In this document: positions 45,197 to 52,570 of the stretch, piece after piece
How the letters are laid out: each line of letters starts with the position of its first letter
Numbering within the stretch: position 1 is the stretch's first letter
DNA from: Sphingobacterium tabacisoli
GTDB taxonomy: Bacteria > Bacteroidota > Bacteroidia > Sphingobacteriales > Sphingobacteriaceae
Assembly (NCBI RefSeq): GCF_017908035.1
Contig: NZ_JAEQMU010000001.1
Coordinates: forward strand, 806,001-870,000
DNA length: 64,000 nt
Reading direction: 5' to 3'
The notes under the pieces: model-generated
Seen by the model: only the letters and a program-made list of their open reading frames with translations
What the model was told of the DNA's origin: nothing
Database searches by the model: none
Translations under genes and position numbers: made by a program

Positions 45197-46534
45197 CTAG
45201 TTATATACCAATGAGCCTCGATAAAACCCATTCTGTCCCTTTGTTCCGGGTTTGTTTACAATGTTTTTTGTTTTGTTATACGCCTCCTTATAGCTCTGCT
45301 TCAGCACAGCATCCCAAGTCGCCGGCATGTTGCTATGGCTATTTATAGCGGACGTCATGGCATCTATAAAAGAGTTTGTAAAGGCCCCATTATTTCCCAA
45401 GGAATAGGAGTATTCGTCGTAGCTAGAAGAGGTGGATACGATCTTGCCTTTGGCTTTTATCAGGAATTCAGCAACACGGGCAGGGTCATGCTGTGCCGGA
45501 GCAGAGCGAAATAAGGGTTCCTCTGGCAGTGCAGTACGGGTACGGGGTACACTATTGCACAAGTCACCGATAACGACAGCCAACCGTGGCTTTAGATTGG
45601 AAATAAGATTGCCCATATTCTCCAATTTATACGAACTCTTAATCATCGCGGCGGTCGGGAACTCACTATTGCTGCCCTGAGGGTTACTACCATGGCCTGA
45701 ATAATATAATATGATGGCGTCATTGGCCCCTACGGTCAGGGATTTTACGGTATTCTGCACGTTAGTGGAAACAAGCTGATCGCCTGATATTTCCTTGATA
45801 TTGAACTTGATATTTTTATTAACACTCATGGTATTCTGGAACAGAGACCTCATCTTGGCCAGGTCACTTTTGACGGATTCGCCGATGCTGGCATCTTTGG
45901 TATCACCAAGAAGGATAAGATGTACCGTAACCAGAGATGCCGATTGAGAAGCGGCTGGTTTGTTGCCACTATTGCTATTGGCTGAAGTGTTACTGTTGGT
46001 CTTGGCGAACTGTTTGTAATAAGCTTCTTCTTTCAAAAAGTAGGCTCCTGCATTGATGTTTTGTTGGACATCGCTCAGCTTGGTATAGATCTGTACTTTG
46101 GTATCAGGGTGACCGGATATATAACCCTTCTGTGCAATTTTCGTAGCCTGTGCTACGTAGGAACGCCCGGATACTTTGTTGGTCACGGGATCATAGTTTT
46201 CCTGAAACAAACGGAATGCAGGAAAACTCCCGCTCATTTTGTTGTCCTTGGAATAGATGACCTCACCAATTCCGATTTCTAATACTCTGGCTTTGGGCGA
46301 ATACCCCGGATGTACCCGAAGCTTACCAGTGGCTTCGGCGAGCTTAAGTACACCATTTTGGGTAGAGTTGATCCGAACAATCACATGCTCACTGTCGATG
46401 AGATAAGCGAAAGCGGAGTAGTCCATATTGAGGTCTTTCCAGCTAAACCTCATATACTGCTGTGCTAAGCTGACCTGAGCACTGAGTAAGGTAATCAGGG
46501 CGATAACAGCAATCTTATAGTTTTGCATTTTCAT
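45197..46534 (-). CDS. Secreted caspase-fold protease A
   Basis: 445 residues from the ATG at 46534 (a further ATG at 46528 is possible; the frame opens at 46585). Signal peptide ends SLAQQ. The N-terminal domain matches caspase B (VRINSTQNGVLKLAEA, VIYSKDN). An Asn/Ser-rich linker (TNSNTSANSNSGNKPAASQS) leads to the caspase domain, with His281 in YYSGHGSN and Cys326 in GDLCNS, numbered from 46534. Both dyad residues are intact. It is the second gene of the cluster, 154 bases after the first. Confidence 0.85.
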   Translation of the reverse strand: MKMQNYKIAVIALITLLSAQVSLAQQYMRFSWKDLNMDYSAFAYLIDSEHVIVRINSTQNGVLKLAEATGKLRVHPGYSPKARVLEIGIGEVIYSKDNKMSGSFPAFRLFQENYDPVTNKVSGRSYVAQATKIAQKGYISGHPDTKVQIYTKLSDVQQNINAGAYFLKEEAYYKQFAKTNSNTSANSNSGNKPAASQSASLVTVHLILLGDTKDASIGESVKSDLAKMRSLFQNTMSVNKNIKFNIKEISGDQLVSTNVQNTVKSLTVGANDAIILYYSGHGSNPQGSNSEFPTAAMIKSSYKLENMGNLISNLKPRLAVVIGDLCNSVPRTRTALPEEPLFRSAPAQHDPARVAEFLIKAKGKIVSTSSSYDEYSYSLGNNGAFTNSFIDAMTSAINSHSNMPATWDAVLKQSYKEAYNKTKNIVNKPGTKGQNGFYRGSLVYN

Positions 46535-46604
46535 ACGTAAATAATTATTCGTGCATTTTATTGTTTTCCTGATGGAATTCATCAATGCTTCGCATTTACT
46601 TCGT

Positions 46605-46624
46605 GATCCGCCAACTGGCGGATC
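46605..46624. repeat. CCGCCA palindrome, copy 3
   Basis: GATCCGCCA-AC-TGGCGGATC has two 9-base perfect arms around a 2-base centre. It lies in the 154-base gap between the first and second genes of the caspase cluster and could form an mRNA hairpin that lowers read-through. Confidence 0.7.
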
Positions 46625-46688
46625 GGTTGGTCTGTTAATTGTTTTTGGATACTAATATCTATTGAGAGGGGGAAGGGGTCGTAATCTC

Positions 46689-47102
46689 TTATTTGCGTAC
46701 TAAGGTTTTTCTTTCGCTACCATAATCGTCTTTCTCGATTAAGACCATTGTTTTTTTAGATTCGCTAAAACCAACTGTTAACATCCAGATGATATCGTAT
46801 GTTTCTTTGTCCGTAAAAATGACGGTTTTGCCATCGACCATGTAAGAAAGATCTCGAATATCGGCATCATACTGGCCAAGTTCGCGATACTCGCATATCT
46901 CATTTTTCTTAAAGTTGTAAGTGGTTTTGTAACCGGAATCTTTGGCAATTTCAGTCGGTCGGTCTGGATCAGGTCTACCTTTGGTATTAAAGAACTCTCT
47001 TTTGGTAACTTCCCACTTTCCGATTATATCGGATTTGATGTTTTGCGCTTGTGTAGAAATGATCATCATCACCAAAATGATGCTCGCGACTAAATGTTTC
47101 AT
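46689..47102 (-). CDS. Exported lipocalin-like protein at cluster head
   Basis: 137 residues with a signal peptide ending STQAQ. SDIIGKWEVTKREFF starts the mature protein, followed by strands (KTTYNFKKNEICEYREL, KTVIFTDKETYDIIWML, KTMVLIEKDDYGS), which again suggests a small lipocalin-like barrel. It is the first gene after the promoter at 47192 and shares the mature-protein start style of the proteins at 41646 and 44281, though overall identity is low. Confidence 0.65.
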   Translation of the reverse strand: MKHLVASIILVMMIISTQAQNIKSDIIGKWEVTKREFFNTKGRPDPDRPTEIAKDSGYKTTYNFKKNEICEYRELGQYDADIRDLSYMVDGKTVIFTDKETYDIIWMLTVGFSESKKTMVLIEKDDYGSERKTLVRK

Positions 47103-47191
47103 ATTGTATATAATAATTAATGTTTTCCATGAGGATATTCACAAAACGAATGTTTTATGAGGCCGTACTATACGAGGATTGTAAGACGAAA

Positions 47192-47199
47192 CAAAAGTA
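47192..47199 (-). promoter_or_regulatory. -7 box of the caspase cluster promoter
   Basis: TACTTTTG on the minus strand fits TAnnTTTG. A transcript would start near 47185 with a leader of about 83 bases. The -33 box is poor. A short inverted repeat CCTACC-N4-GGTAGG lies about 60 bases upstream at 47257-47272 and may be a regulator site. Confidence 0.55.
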
Positions 47200-47325
47200 G
47201 TATGCAGCGAAGAGAGGGACGAATACTGAAAGGGTAAAAAAGGGGTAGTTCTATCACCTACCCACAGGTAGGATGGAGGTAAGAATGGTTATAAACAGCT
47301 TGTTTAGAACAAAAAACACTAATTT

Positions 47326-47349
47326 AAGCCTGGGCCTTAACCCAAGCTT
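47326..47349 (-). terminator. Terminator overlapping the TMEM175 stop codon
   Basis: On the minus strand AAGCTTGGG-TTAAGG-CCCAGGCTT forms a 9-base stem that encloses the stop codon of the channel gene. A GTTTTTTG run follows. Confidence 0.7.
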
Positions 47350-47909
47350 TTTTCTATCCGCCTATCCGGAACAATCCAAAGACAGGCTACAAAAGCATAT
47401 AGAAATATGCTGATATAGGGAAAACTAAAGGCCAGTGCAATGGCTATACCATACAGTAAGGTAGAGACGATTTCTTTCTTTCGGTTCTTGAAAGACTTTT
47501 GCAGGGCTTCATTTTGATTGTCCAATCGGAGGGCATACTTTTCGATTAAGGCGAAAACAACACTACTAAGAAACAATATCACTCCATATACGACTACAGG
47601 CCAGGCCGAATGATCATGTTCTCCCAGCCAGTTGGTGGAAATCGGAAGCAAAGACAAAAAGAATAATAGGAGAAGATTCAGCCAAAGTACTGTTCCGTTT
47701 ACCTTTTGGATGACCTGGAACAAATGATGATGGTTATTCCAGTAGATGCCCACGTAGATAAAACTCAGCAGGTAATTGAGTAACCGAGGAATCAAAGGAA
47801 CCAGGCTCTGTAAGTCATCTCCCTTGGGGACCTCTAGGCCCAGCACCATAATGGTAATGATAATGGCCAAAACGCCATCGCTGAAAGCTTCTAATCGACC
47901 TGTTGTCAT
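47337..47909 (-). CDS. TMEM175-type potassium channel (DUF1211)
   Basis: 190 residues, six predicted transmembrane helices. The diagnostic motif is RLEAFSDGVLAI near the N-terminus (Phe9, Ser10, Asp11); the FSD motif lines the pore in TMEM175 channels. Other helices include LLNYLLSFIYVGIYW, VLWLNLLLLFFLSLLP and VVVYGVILFLSSVVFA. It passes K+ across the inner membrane. It is monocistronic on the minus strand and its stop codon lies inside a terminator hairpin. Confidence 0.88.
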   Translation of the reverse strand: MTTGRLEAFSDGVLAIIITIMVLGLEVPKGDDLQSLVPLIPRLLNYLLSFIYVGIYWNNHHHLFQVIQKVNGTVLWLNLLLLFFLSLLPISTNWLGEHDHSAWPVVVYGVILFLSSVVFALIEKYALRLDNQNEALQKSFKNRKKEIVSTLLYGIAIALAFSFPYISIFLYAFVACLWIVPDRRIEKSLG

Positions 47910-48236
47910 AGTGTCAGAATTTATGGTTATGGTATTCTACCGGTATCGAAAGAACAGTACAAACGGAAACTGCAGTGTAGTAAAAGATGGCATAGCTTAC
48001 AAGATACGGAACCTAATAACAAATATATATAAAAAACAACTAAAGTAAATATGGATTAATAGGATGAATCCTGTATACATGGCCTGTCACAGATGTTTTT
48101 TTATTTGTCCGTTTTTGTACCCCACCTACATTGTCGTTTTTTTTAAAATATTACGTTTCTTTGATGAGAGGAAAACAAACTTTTAAGGTATAAAATTGTA
48201 ATATTGTTAGCTGAAACACCAAACAATAGCCAATAT
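47910..48236. other. AT-rich gap between divergent genes
   Basis: 327 bases between the TMEM175 gene and the small ORF. It is AT-rich with T-runs near 48098 and 48130 but no recognised RNA gene or repeat. It must contain the divergent promoters; no clear TAnnTTTG box was found for either. Confidence 0.5.
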
Positions 48237-48380
48237 ATGAACAGAGCATATTCTAAAACTATTATATGGGGCCTATTCGCATTAAAAGAGCTCCTTGTTG
48301 CCTTGTCCGTCCATACCCGTACGGTAGGGGTATCCCACGCAAAACTGAAAGAAGAGAAACTGTTATTAAACATTGCCTGA
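48237..48380 (+). CDS. Possible 47-residue small protein
   Basis: An ATG at 48237 opens 47 codons ending at TGA 48378-48380, two bases before the ATG of the Crp-type gene. The translation starts MNRAYSKTIIWGLFALKELL and ends KEEKLLLNIA. It is amphipathic, with a hydrophobic N-terminal half and basic residues. The close junction is typical of translational coupling or of a leader peptide. No homolog is known to me, so it could also be chance. Confidence 0.4.
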   Translation: MNRAYSKTIIWGLFALKELLVALSVHTRTVGVSHAKLKEEKLLLNIA

Positions 48381-48382
48381 TT

Positions 48383-48997
48383 ATGAAAAAAGCTACCGAT
48401 CTTCCCATCAAAATATGTTATGAAATCTTGCACTTCTTCAATAAAATACACAGGGTATCTCCAGGAGCCGCGGACTACCTACTCGCCAACACCAAATATA
48501 TAACTATACGAAAGGGAAAATTCCTGCGTAGCCCTATTGATCAGGAGGATGTTGTTTACTTTATCGTCAAAGGCTTAATACGGGGTTTTATTAGAGACGA
48601 AGGTAAAGATATCACTACCTGGATCAACGAAGAAAGTAATATCGTGGGAAGTATACGTAACATGGGGCTGGACGAAGAAACAGACGAATACTTACAGGCA
48701 CTAGAAGACAGTGTGGTTATAGAAATCCATCGGTCATCCCTCGAATATCTATACGATAAATTCTATGAAGCAAATATCATTGGGCGAAAAATCCTGGAAA
48801 TATACTATCGGGATGCAGAAGAAAGGGCGTACCTGTGCCGTCTACCTACCGCAGAAAAGCGCTATAAAAGATTTATCAATACGCGTCCTGCCTTGACAGG
48901 TCGCGTATCACTCAAATACCTAGCTTCCTATCTCGGAATGAAAGAAGAAACATTATGCCGTGTGCGTGCCAAGTACCAACGACCGGTAAAATGCTAA
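48383..48997 (+). CDS. Crp/Fnr-type regulator
   Basis: 204 residues from the ATG at 48383; the open frame extends upstream to 48266 but that stretch is the small ORF in another frame. A cyclic-nucleotide-type beta-roll spans about 25-120 (KGKFLRSPIDQEDVVYFIVKG, LRNMGL-type turn, VIEIHRSSLEYLYDKF), followed by a dimerisation helix and a C-terminal winged HTH (SLKYLASYLGMKEETLCRVR). The HTH has the usual length. The ligand is unknown, since Bacteroidota members often lack cAMP-binding residues. Confidence 0.85.
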   Translation: MKKATDLPIKICYEILHFFNKIHRVSPGAADYLLANTKYITIRKGKFLRSPIDQEDVVYFIVKGLIRGFIRDEGKDITTWINEESNIVGSIRNMGLDEETDEYLQALEDSVVIEIHRSSLEYLYDKFYEANIIGRKILEIYYRDAEERAYLCRLPTAEKRYKRFINTRPALTGRVSLKYLASYLGMKEETLCRVRAKYQRPVKC

Positions 48998-49119
48998 TTC
49001 GGAATAGGAGAGAGCCTTGGAACAAAGTTATATCACTATCAAGTATTATAATAAATTTGGCTTCCGCTGTCATAGCGGAGGAGTGAGACCGCTATAATAG
49101 CACATATCTAAAATCCGAT

Positions 49120-49179
49120 AAACCGTAAAGTTAACGAATAGTTCATCTTTGAGATGCTCCCTTTCTAACTTTACGGTTT
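49120..49179. repeat. Large inverted repeat with nested hairpin
   Basis: AAACCGTAAAGTTA (49120-49133) and TAACTTTACGGTTT (49166-49179) are perfect 14-base arms. The 32-base loop contains its own hairpin CATCT-TTG-AGATG (49144-49156). A short T-rich tail follows. It may be a terminator for the Crp gene, a small RNA or a protein-binding site for the operon downstream. Confidence 0.75.
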
Positions 49180-49333
49180 TCTTGTTACCCATACTATTGG
49201 TGCTAAATCAATCGTTTACAGTTTATTAATAGGTATTTCTCCCATCAGCTTTTACAATGTAGAGTTTCGCCTACATCGTCCATATTTAATCTATTCTTAA
49301 TAATGTCTTTACCATTAGTTTTTCCTATGAGGT

Positions 49334-49341
49334 TAAGTTTG
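49334..49341 (+). promoter_or_regulatory. Probable -7 box for the nuclease operon
   Basis: TAAGTTTG fits TAnnTTTG. A transcript would start near 49347, leaving a leader of about 90 very AT-rich bases before the ATG at 49439. Confidence 0.45.
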
Positions 49342-49438
49342 TTACAGAATTAACGTTTAAAAGTTTTAAATATCGAAAATCGATAAATCTCGATTTAATT
49401 TAATTAATTTATTATTAATCTCTCTGAAATTAAATTTA

Positions 49439-51016
49439 ATGATTAAAAACTGGTTTTTCCTGTTAGCCTGTTCGGCTTTATTGGTTATTTCCTGTCGCAA
49501 GGACAATGATTTCTCCGTCAAGGATATTCAGAACAAGGTTTCTTTTACAAGTACAATCGAAGGGCTTCCGATGACCCGTACAAATGGTACAAAATGGGAT
49601 ATGGGGGATGCTGTTGGAATTTTCATGTACTCCCATGGCTCCACACTGACAACAGACGCTATGGTCAACAATGGCTTTAACAAGAAATATACCACTACTG
49701 GTAATGGTAATTTTTCTCCTGCCTCCGCAACAGAACAACTAGCGTACCCATCTGGCAGTAAAGTAAGTTTTGTAGCATACTATCCTTACCAGCCCACGGC
49801 CAACTTAAATCCAGCGATAAGCATCACAGATCAGAGCAATCAGACCGCATTAGACTTTATGTATACACAACAGACCACAGGATGGACTGGAGCACAGGGC
49901 CCTGTAGCCCTGTCATTCAGCCGACAGATGACCAAAATTGAGCTTAAGCTGAAGGGAAGTGCTCTTGACGGCTTAAAAGCGGTATTTAAAAACAGTGCGT
50001 CAAAAGGAACTTTTGACCTTGCGAATGGACAGCTGCTCGTAGATGTGGCAAGCCTACAGGATATTAACGCTAAAATATCAGTCAATGGAACAGGGGAGAC
50101 TCTTGTGGAATGGACGTTATTCCCAGGTGCGGCAAAGGATCCGGGACAGGTCGTATTTACCAAATCGGATGGTAAGAGCTATACGTGGAAATTGCCTGCA
50201 GGAACGACCTTTGCTAAAGGACACCGCTATCAGTATGATATGACGCTCGGCAAAGATGATGACGTCACACCGATACCAACGGGATCCTATATGGAGCTAC
50301 CTCTAGTCAAAGAAACAGCAACATTGAAATACAGCCTAAAGATGAGTACAACCACCAAGCGTAATTACTCCATGTTGTATGATACGAAGAATAAACTGGC
50401 CCTATGGGTGGCTTACCCATTAAGTAGTGACTATTTGGGCGGACAGGACCGTACCGATGATTGGGGGTATGACCCGGATTATAACTACTCTTTGCAAGCG
50501 GTGCTAAGTAAAGGTTATCCAAACAATCAGACATTACTGCTTGATCGCGGACATCAGTTACCTAGTGGTGACCGTACCAAAAGTTATCAGGAGAATGCAT
50601 CGACGTTCTATTATACGAATATGACTCCGCAGAACAGGCCACTTAATCAAGGAGTATGGGCGGAGCTGGAGAATAAGATAAGAACCTGGGCTGGACAATC
50701 GGGAGTAGATACCATGTATGTAGTAACCGGCGCTATGGTAACTACTGCGGCGGACCAGAATATTGATTATGTGAAAGATAACGCCAATGCTAATGTAGCC
50801 AAACCAAAATACTACTACAAGGCTCTCGCTATGAAAAAAGGAAACACCTACTATACGATAGGGTTTAGAATAAATAATGCTAATCCTTCGTCAAAGGATT
50901 ATATGACCTATAAACTAAAGGTCGAGGATCTGGAAAAAGAGACCGGTTTTACTTTTTTTCCTGCCTTGAGTAAGGAATCCAAAGGTAAGATTGACGAAAC
51001 CGTGTGGAGAAAGTAA
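49439..51016 (+). CDS. Fimbrillin-like domain fused to DNA/RNA nonspecific endonuclease
   Basis: 525-residue lipoprotein (lipobox VISC, Cys19). Residues about 33-275 form a fimbrillin-type domain (VSFTSTIEG, WDMGDAVGIFMYS, VSFVAYYPYQ). The C-terminal part (about 300-525) is a NUC1-type nuclease: DRGH at 369-372 with catalytic His372, and TNMTPQNRPLNQGVW carrying the metal-binding Asn394. This nuclease family cuts DNA and RNA using Mg. The protein is thus likely displayed on the cell surface and digests external nucleic acid. It heads the plus-strand operon to 58894, with the second fimbrillin protein 50 bases downstream. Confidence 0.85.
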   Translation: MIKNWFFLLACSALLVISCRKDNDFSVKDIQNKVSFTSTIEGLPMTRTNGTKWDMGDAVGIFMYSHGSTLTTDAMVNNGFNKKYTTTGNGNFSPASATEQLAYPSGSKVSFVAYYPYQPTANLNPAISITDQSNQTALDFMYTQQTTGWTGAQGPVALSFSRQMTKIELKLKGSALDGLKAVFKNSASKGTFDLANGQLLVDVASLQDINAKISVNGTGETLVEWTLFPGAAKDPGQVVFTKSDGKSYTWKLPAGTTFAKGHRYQYDMTLGKDDDVTPIPTGSYMELPLVKETATLKYSLKMSTTTKRNYSMLYDTKNKLALWVAYPLSSDYLGGQDRTDDWGYDPDYNYSLQAVLSKGYPNNQTLLLDRGHQLPSGDRTKSYQENASTFYYTNMTPQNRPLNQGVWAELENKIRTWAGQSGVDTMYVVTGAMVTTAADQNIDYVKDNANANVAKPKYYYKALAMKKGNTYYTIGFRINNANPSSKDYMTYKLKVEDLEKETGFTFFPALSKESKGKIDETVWRK

Positions 51017-51066
51017 AAAATAGGAATATACAATAATCTATTAATTGATACCAATAATTTGAGAAA

Positions 51067-52497
51067 ATGAAAAAAAAGCAACTATTAGGTGCTGCTTTAG
51101 CACTGATCGTTCTAGGTAACTCCTGTAAGAACGATGACTACAGGAATGTAAGTCCAGAAAACGATGGCAAAGTTTCCTTTACCTCCTCGATCGGCCAAGG
51201 TACAGGTACTCGTGTATCGGGCAACAACTGGGATGCCAACGATGCCATAGGTGTATTTATGAAACAAGGAGCAGGCTTAGCTACCCCTCTTGCTACAAAC
51301 AAAAAATATACGACCAGCGGTAATGGAAATTTCGCAGGGCAAGGCGCAGAGATCATCAATTATCCAGAAACCGGTGCTGTGGATTTTATCGCTTACTACC
51401 CATACTCTTCTACGCTATCAGGCACAAATCTACCTATCGATGTAACAACGCAAACAAATCCAGCTGCTATCGATGTACTGTACGCTAACAATGCTACAGG
51501 TTTGACAAAGGCTTCGCCAACGGCTAACCTTAACTTTAGCCATAAGCTATCTAAAATAGAACTAACAGTAAAAGGTGGAACGGGAGTACCAAATGTGAAC
51601 GGACTACAGGTTGTTTATAATGGAATCAATACTACCGCTACAATGGACCTGGCTACAGGTACGGTGGCAGATGCTGCAAATGCCAAGAATGTGACAGCTA
51701 AAGCAACAGCTGGTACAGGAAGCCAATTGGTAGAAGCGATTGTTATCCCTGGAAACTATGCTGCTAAAGAGGTGATATTCACCTTAGCGTCGGGAACGTT
51801 CAAATGGACAATTCCGGCAAACACTTCGTTCGAAGCAGGTAAAAAATACACCTACGATATCCAACTCCAGACAGGTTCGACAGGAAATGAGGTCGCAGTG
51901 ACTGGTACTGGTACGATTACAGACTGGACAACAGTACCAGGCGGGTCAATTAATGTGGATGCAGATGGTGACGGTGGCACAGATCCCGGAACGAATCCAG
52001 GAACGGGTACGGAGCAAACGTTGTTTATGGAAGCATTTGGCACAGCTCCTGCATCTAAAGATTTTCCAAAATACAGATTAGCAGTTTATACAGATTTCTC
52101 CGAAAAGGGAGTGGTATACTCAGATCAAGATCCTGATAATTATGTGGATATACGTGCTACTTCAACCATGAATCCACATGTATGGATACCTGCTAGTAGA
52201 ACTACAGGCTTCAAGATTGAAGGTATCAATACAACCGGAGCTACCAAGCTTAAGTTATCTTATGATATAACTGCAAACGCTGGTGGCGCTTCAGTTAAAG
52301 TCATCAAGGTACGTGCAAATGGACAAGAACTCACGGTCCCTGCAGGGAGTGTCGCAACTGGTAATACCTATGTAGCGGTAAACATCGATGCTGGAATTCC
52401 GACGGGGAACAGCCTAACATTAGAATTTTCAACTACGAATACCGAAAACACAGCGGGTTACCGTATCGACAATATTAAACTAGTTGGAACAAAATAA
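51067..52497 (+). CDS. Fimbrillin-like lipoprotein with C-terminal beta domain
   Basis: 476 residues, lipobox LGNSC (Cys20). Residues about 35-275 are a fimbrillin-type domain with the same landmarks as the protein upstream (VSFTSSIGQG, NWDANDAIGVF, VDFIAYYPYS). After a Gly/Asp-rich linker (DADGDGGTDPGTNPGTGT) comes a beta domain (about 318-476: EAFGT, HVWIPAS, YRIDNIKLVG) that also ends the DUF5689 protein at 55328. There is no nuclease part. It may bind nucleic acid or act as a scaffold in place of a SusD, since this operon lacks one. Confidence 0.8.
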   Translation: MKKKQLLGAALALIVLGNSCKNDDYRNVSPENDGKVSFTSSIGQGTGTRVSGNNWDANDAIGVFMKQGAGLATPLATNKKYTTSGNGNFAGQGAEIINYPETGAVDFIAYYPYSSTLSGTNLPIDVTTQTNPAAIDVLYANNATGLTKASPTANLNFSHKLSKIELTVKGGTGVPNVNGLQVVYNGINTTATMDLATGTVADAANAKNVTAKATAGTGSQLVEAIVIPGNYAAKEVIFTLASGTFKWTIPANTSFEAGKKYTYDIQLQTGSTGNEVAVTGTGTITDWTTVPGGSINVDADGDGGTDPGTNPGTGTEQTLFMEAFGTAPASKDFPKYRLAVYTDFSEKGVVYSDQDPDNYVDIRATSTMNPHVWIPASRTTGFKIEGINTTGATKLKLSYDITANAGGASVKVIKVRANGQELTVPAGSVATGNTYVAVNIDAGIPTGNSLTLEFSTTNTENTAGYRIDNIKLVGTK

Positions 52498-52519
52498 ACA
52501 ACAGAACACAGTTCAAACC

Positions 52520-52546
52520 CAAGAGGGGGCATTATGTCTCCTCTTG
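52520..52546 (+). promoter_or_regulatory. Hairpin between fimbrillin and TonB receptor genes
   Basis: CAAGAGG (52520-52526) pairs with CCTCTTG (52540-52546), followed by TATACTTTTACC. It may act as a partial terminator that makes the fimbrillin genes more abundant than the receptor. Confidence 0.5.
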
Positions 52547-52570
52547 TATACTTTTACCTAATATAAGATT

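Larger units (their letters stand above)
48998..49438. other. Gene-free gap with large inverted repeat and promoter
   Basis: 441 bases. It holds overlapping short hairpins around CCGCT/AGCGG at 49067-49095, a long inverted repeat at 49120-49179 and a -7 box at 49334-49341. The last 60 bases before the nuclease gene are nearly pure A/T with repeats of ATCGA. No ORF was found. Confidence 0.6.

Noticed and set aside
42576..46534. Caspases as an intracellular antiphage abortive-infection system
   Set aside because: Both have clear signal peptides, and no sensor, NACHT or nucleotide-signal gene is near; secreted function is more likely.
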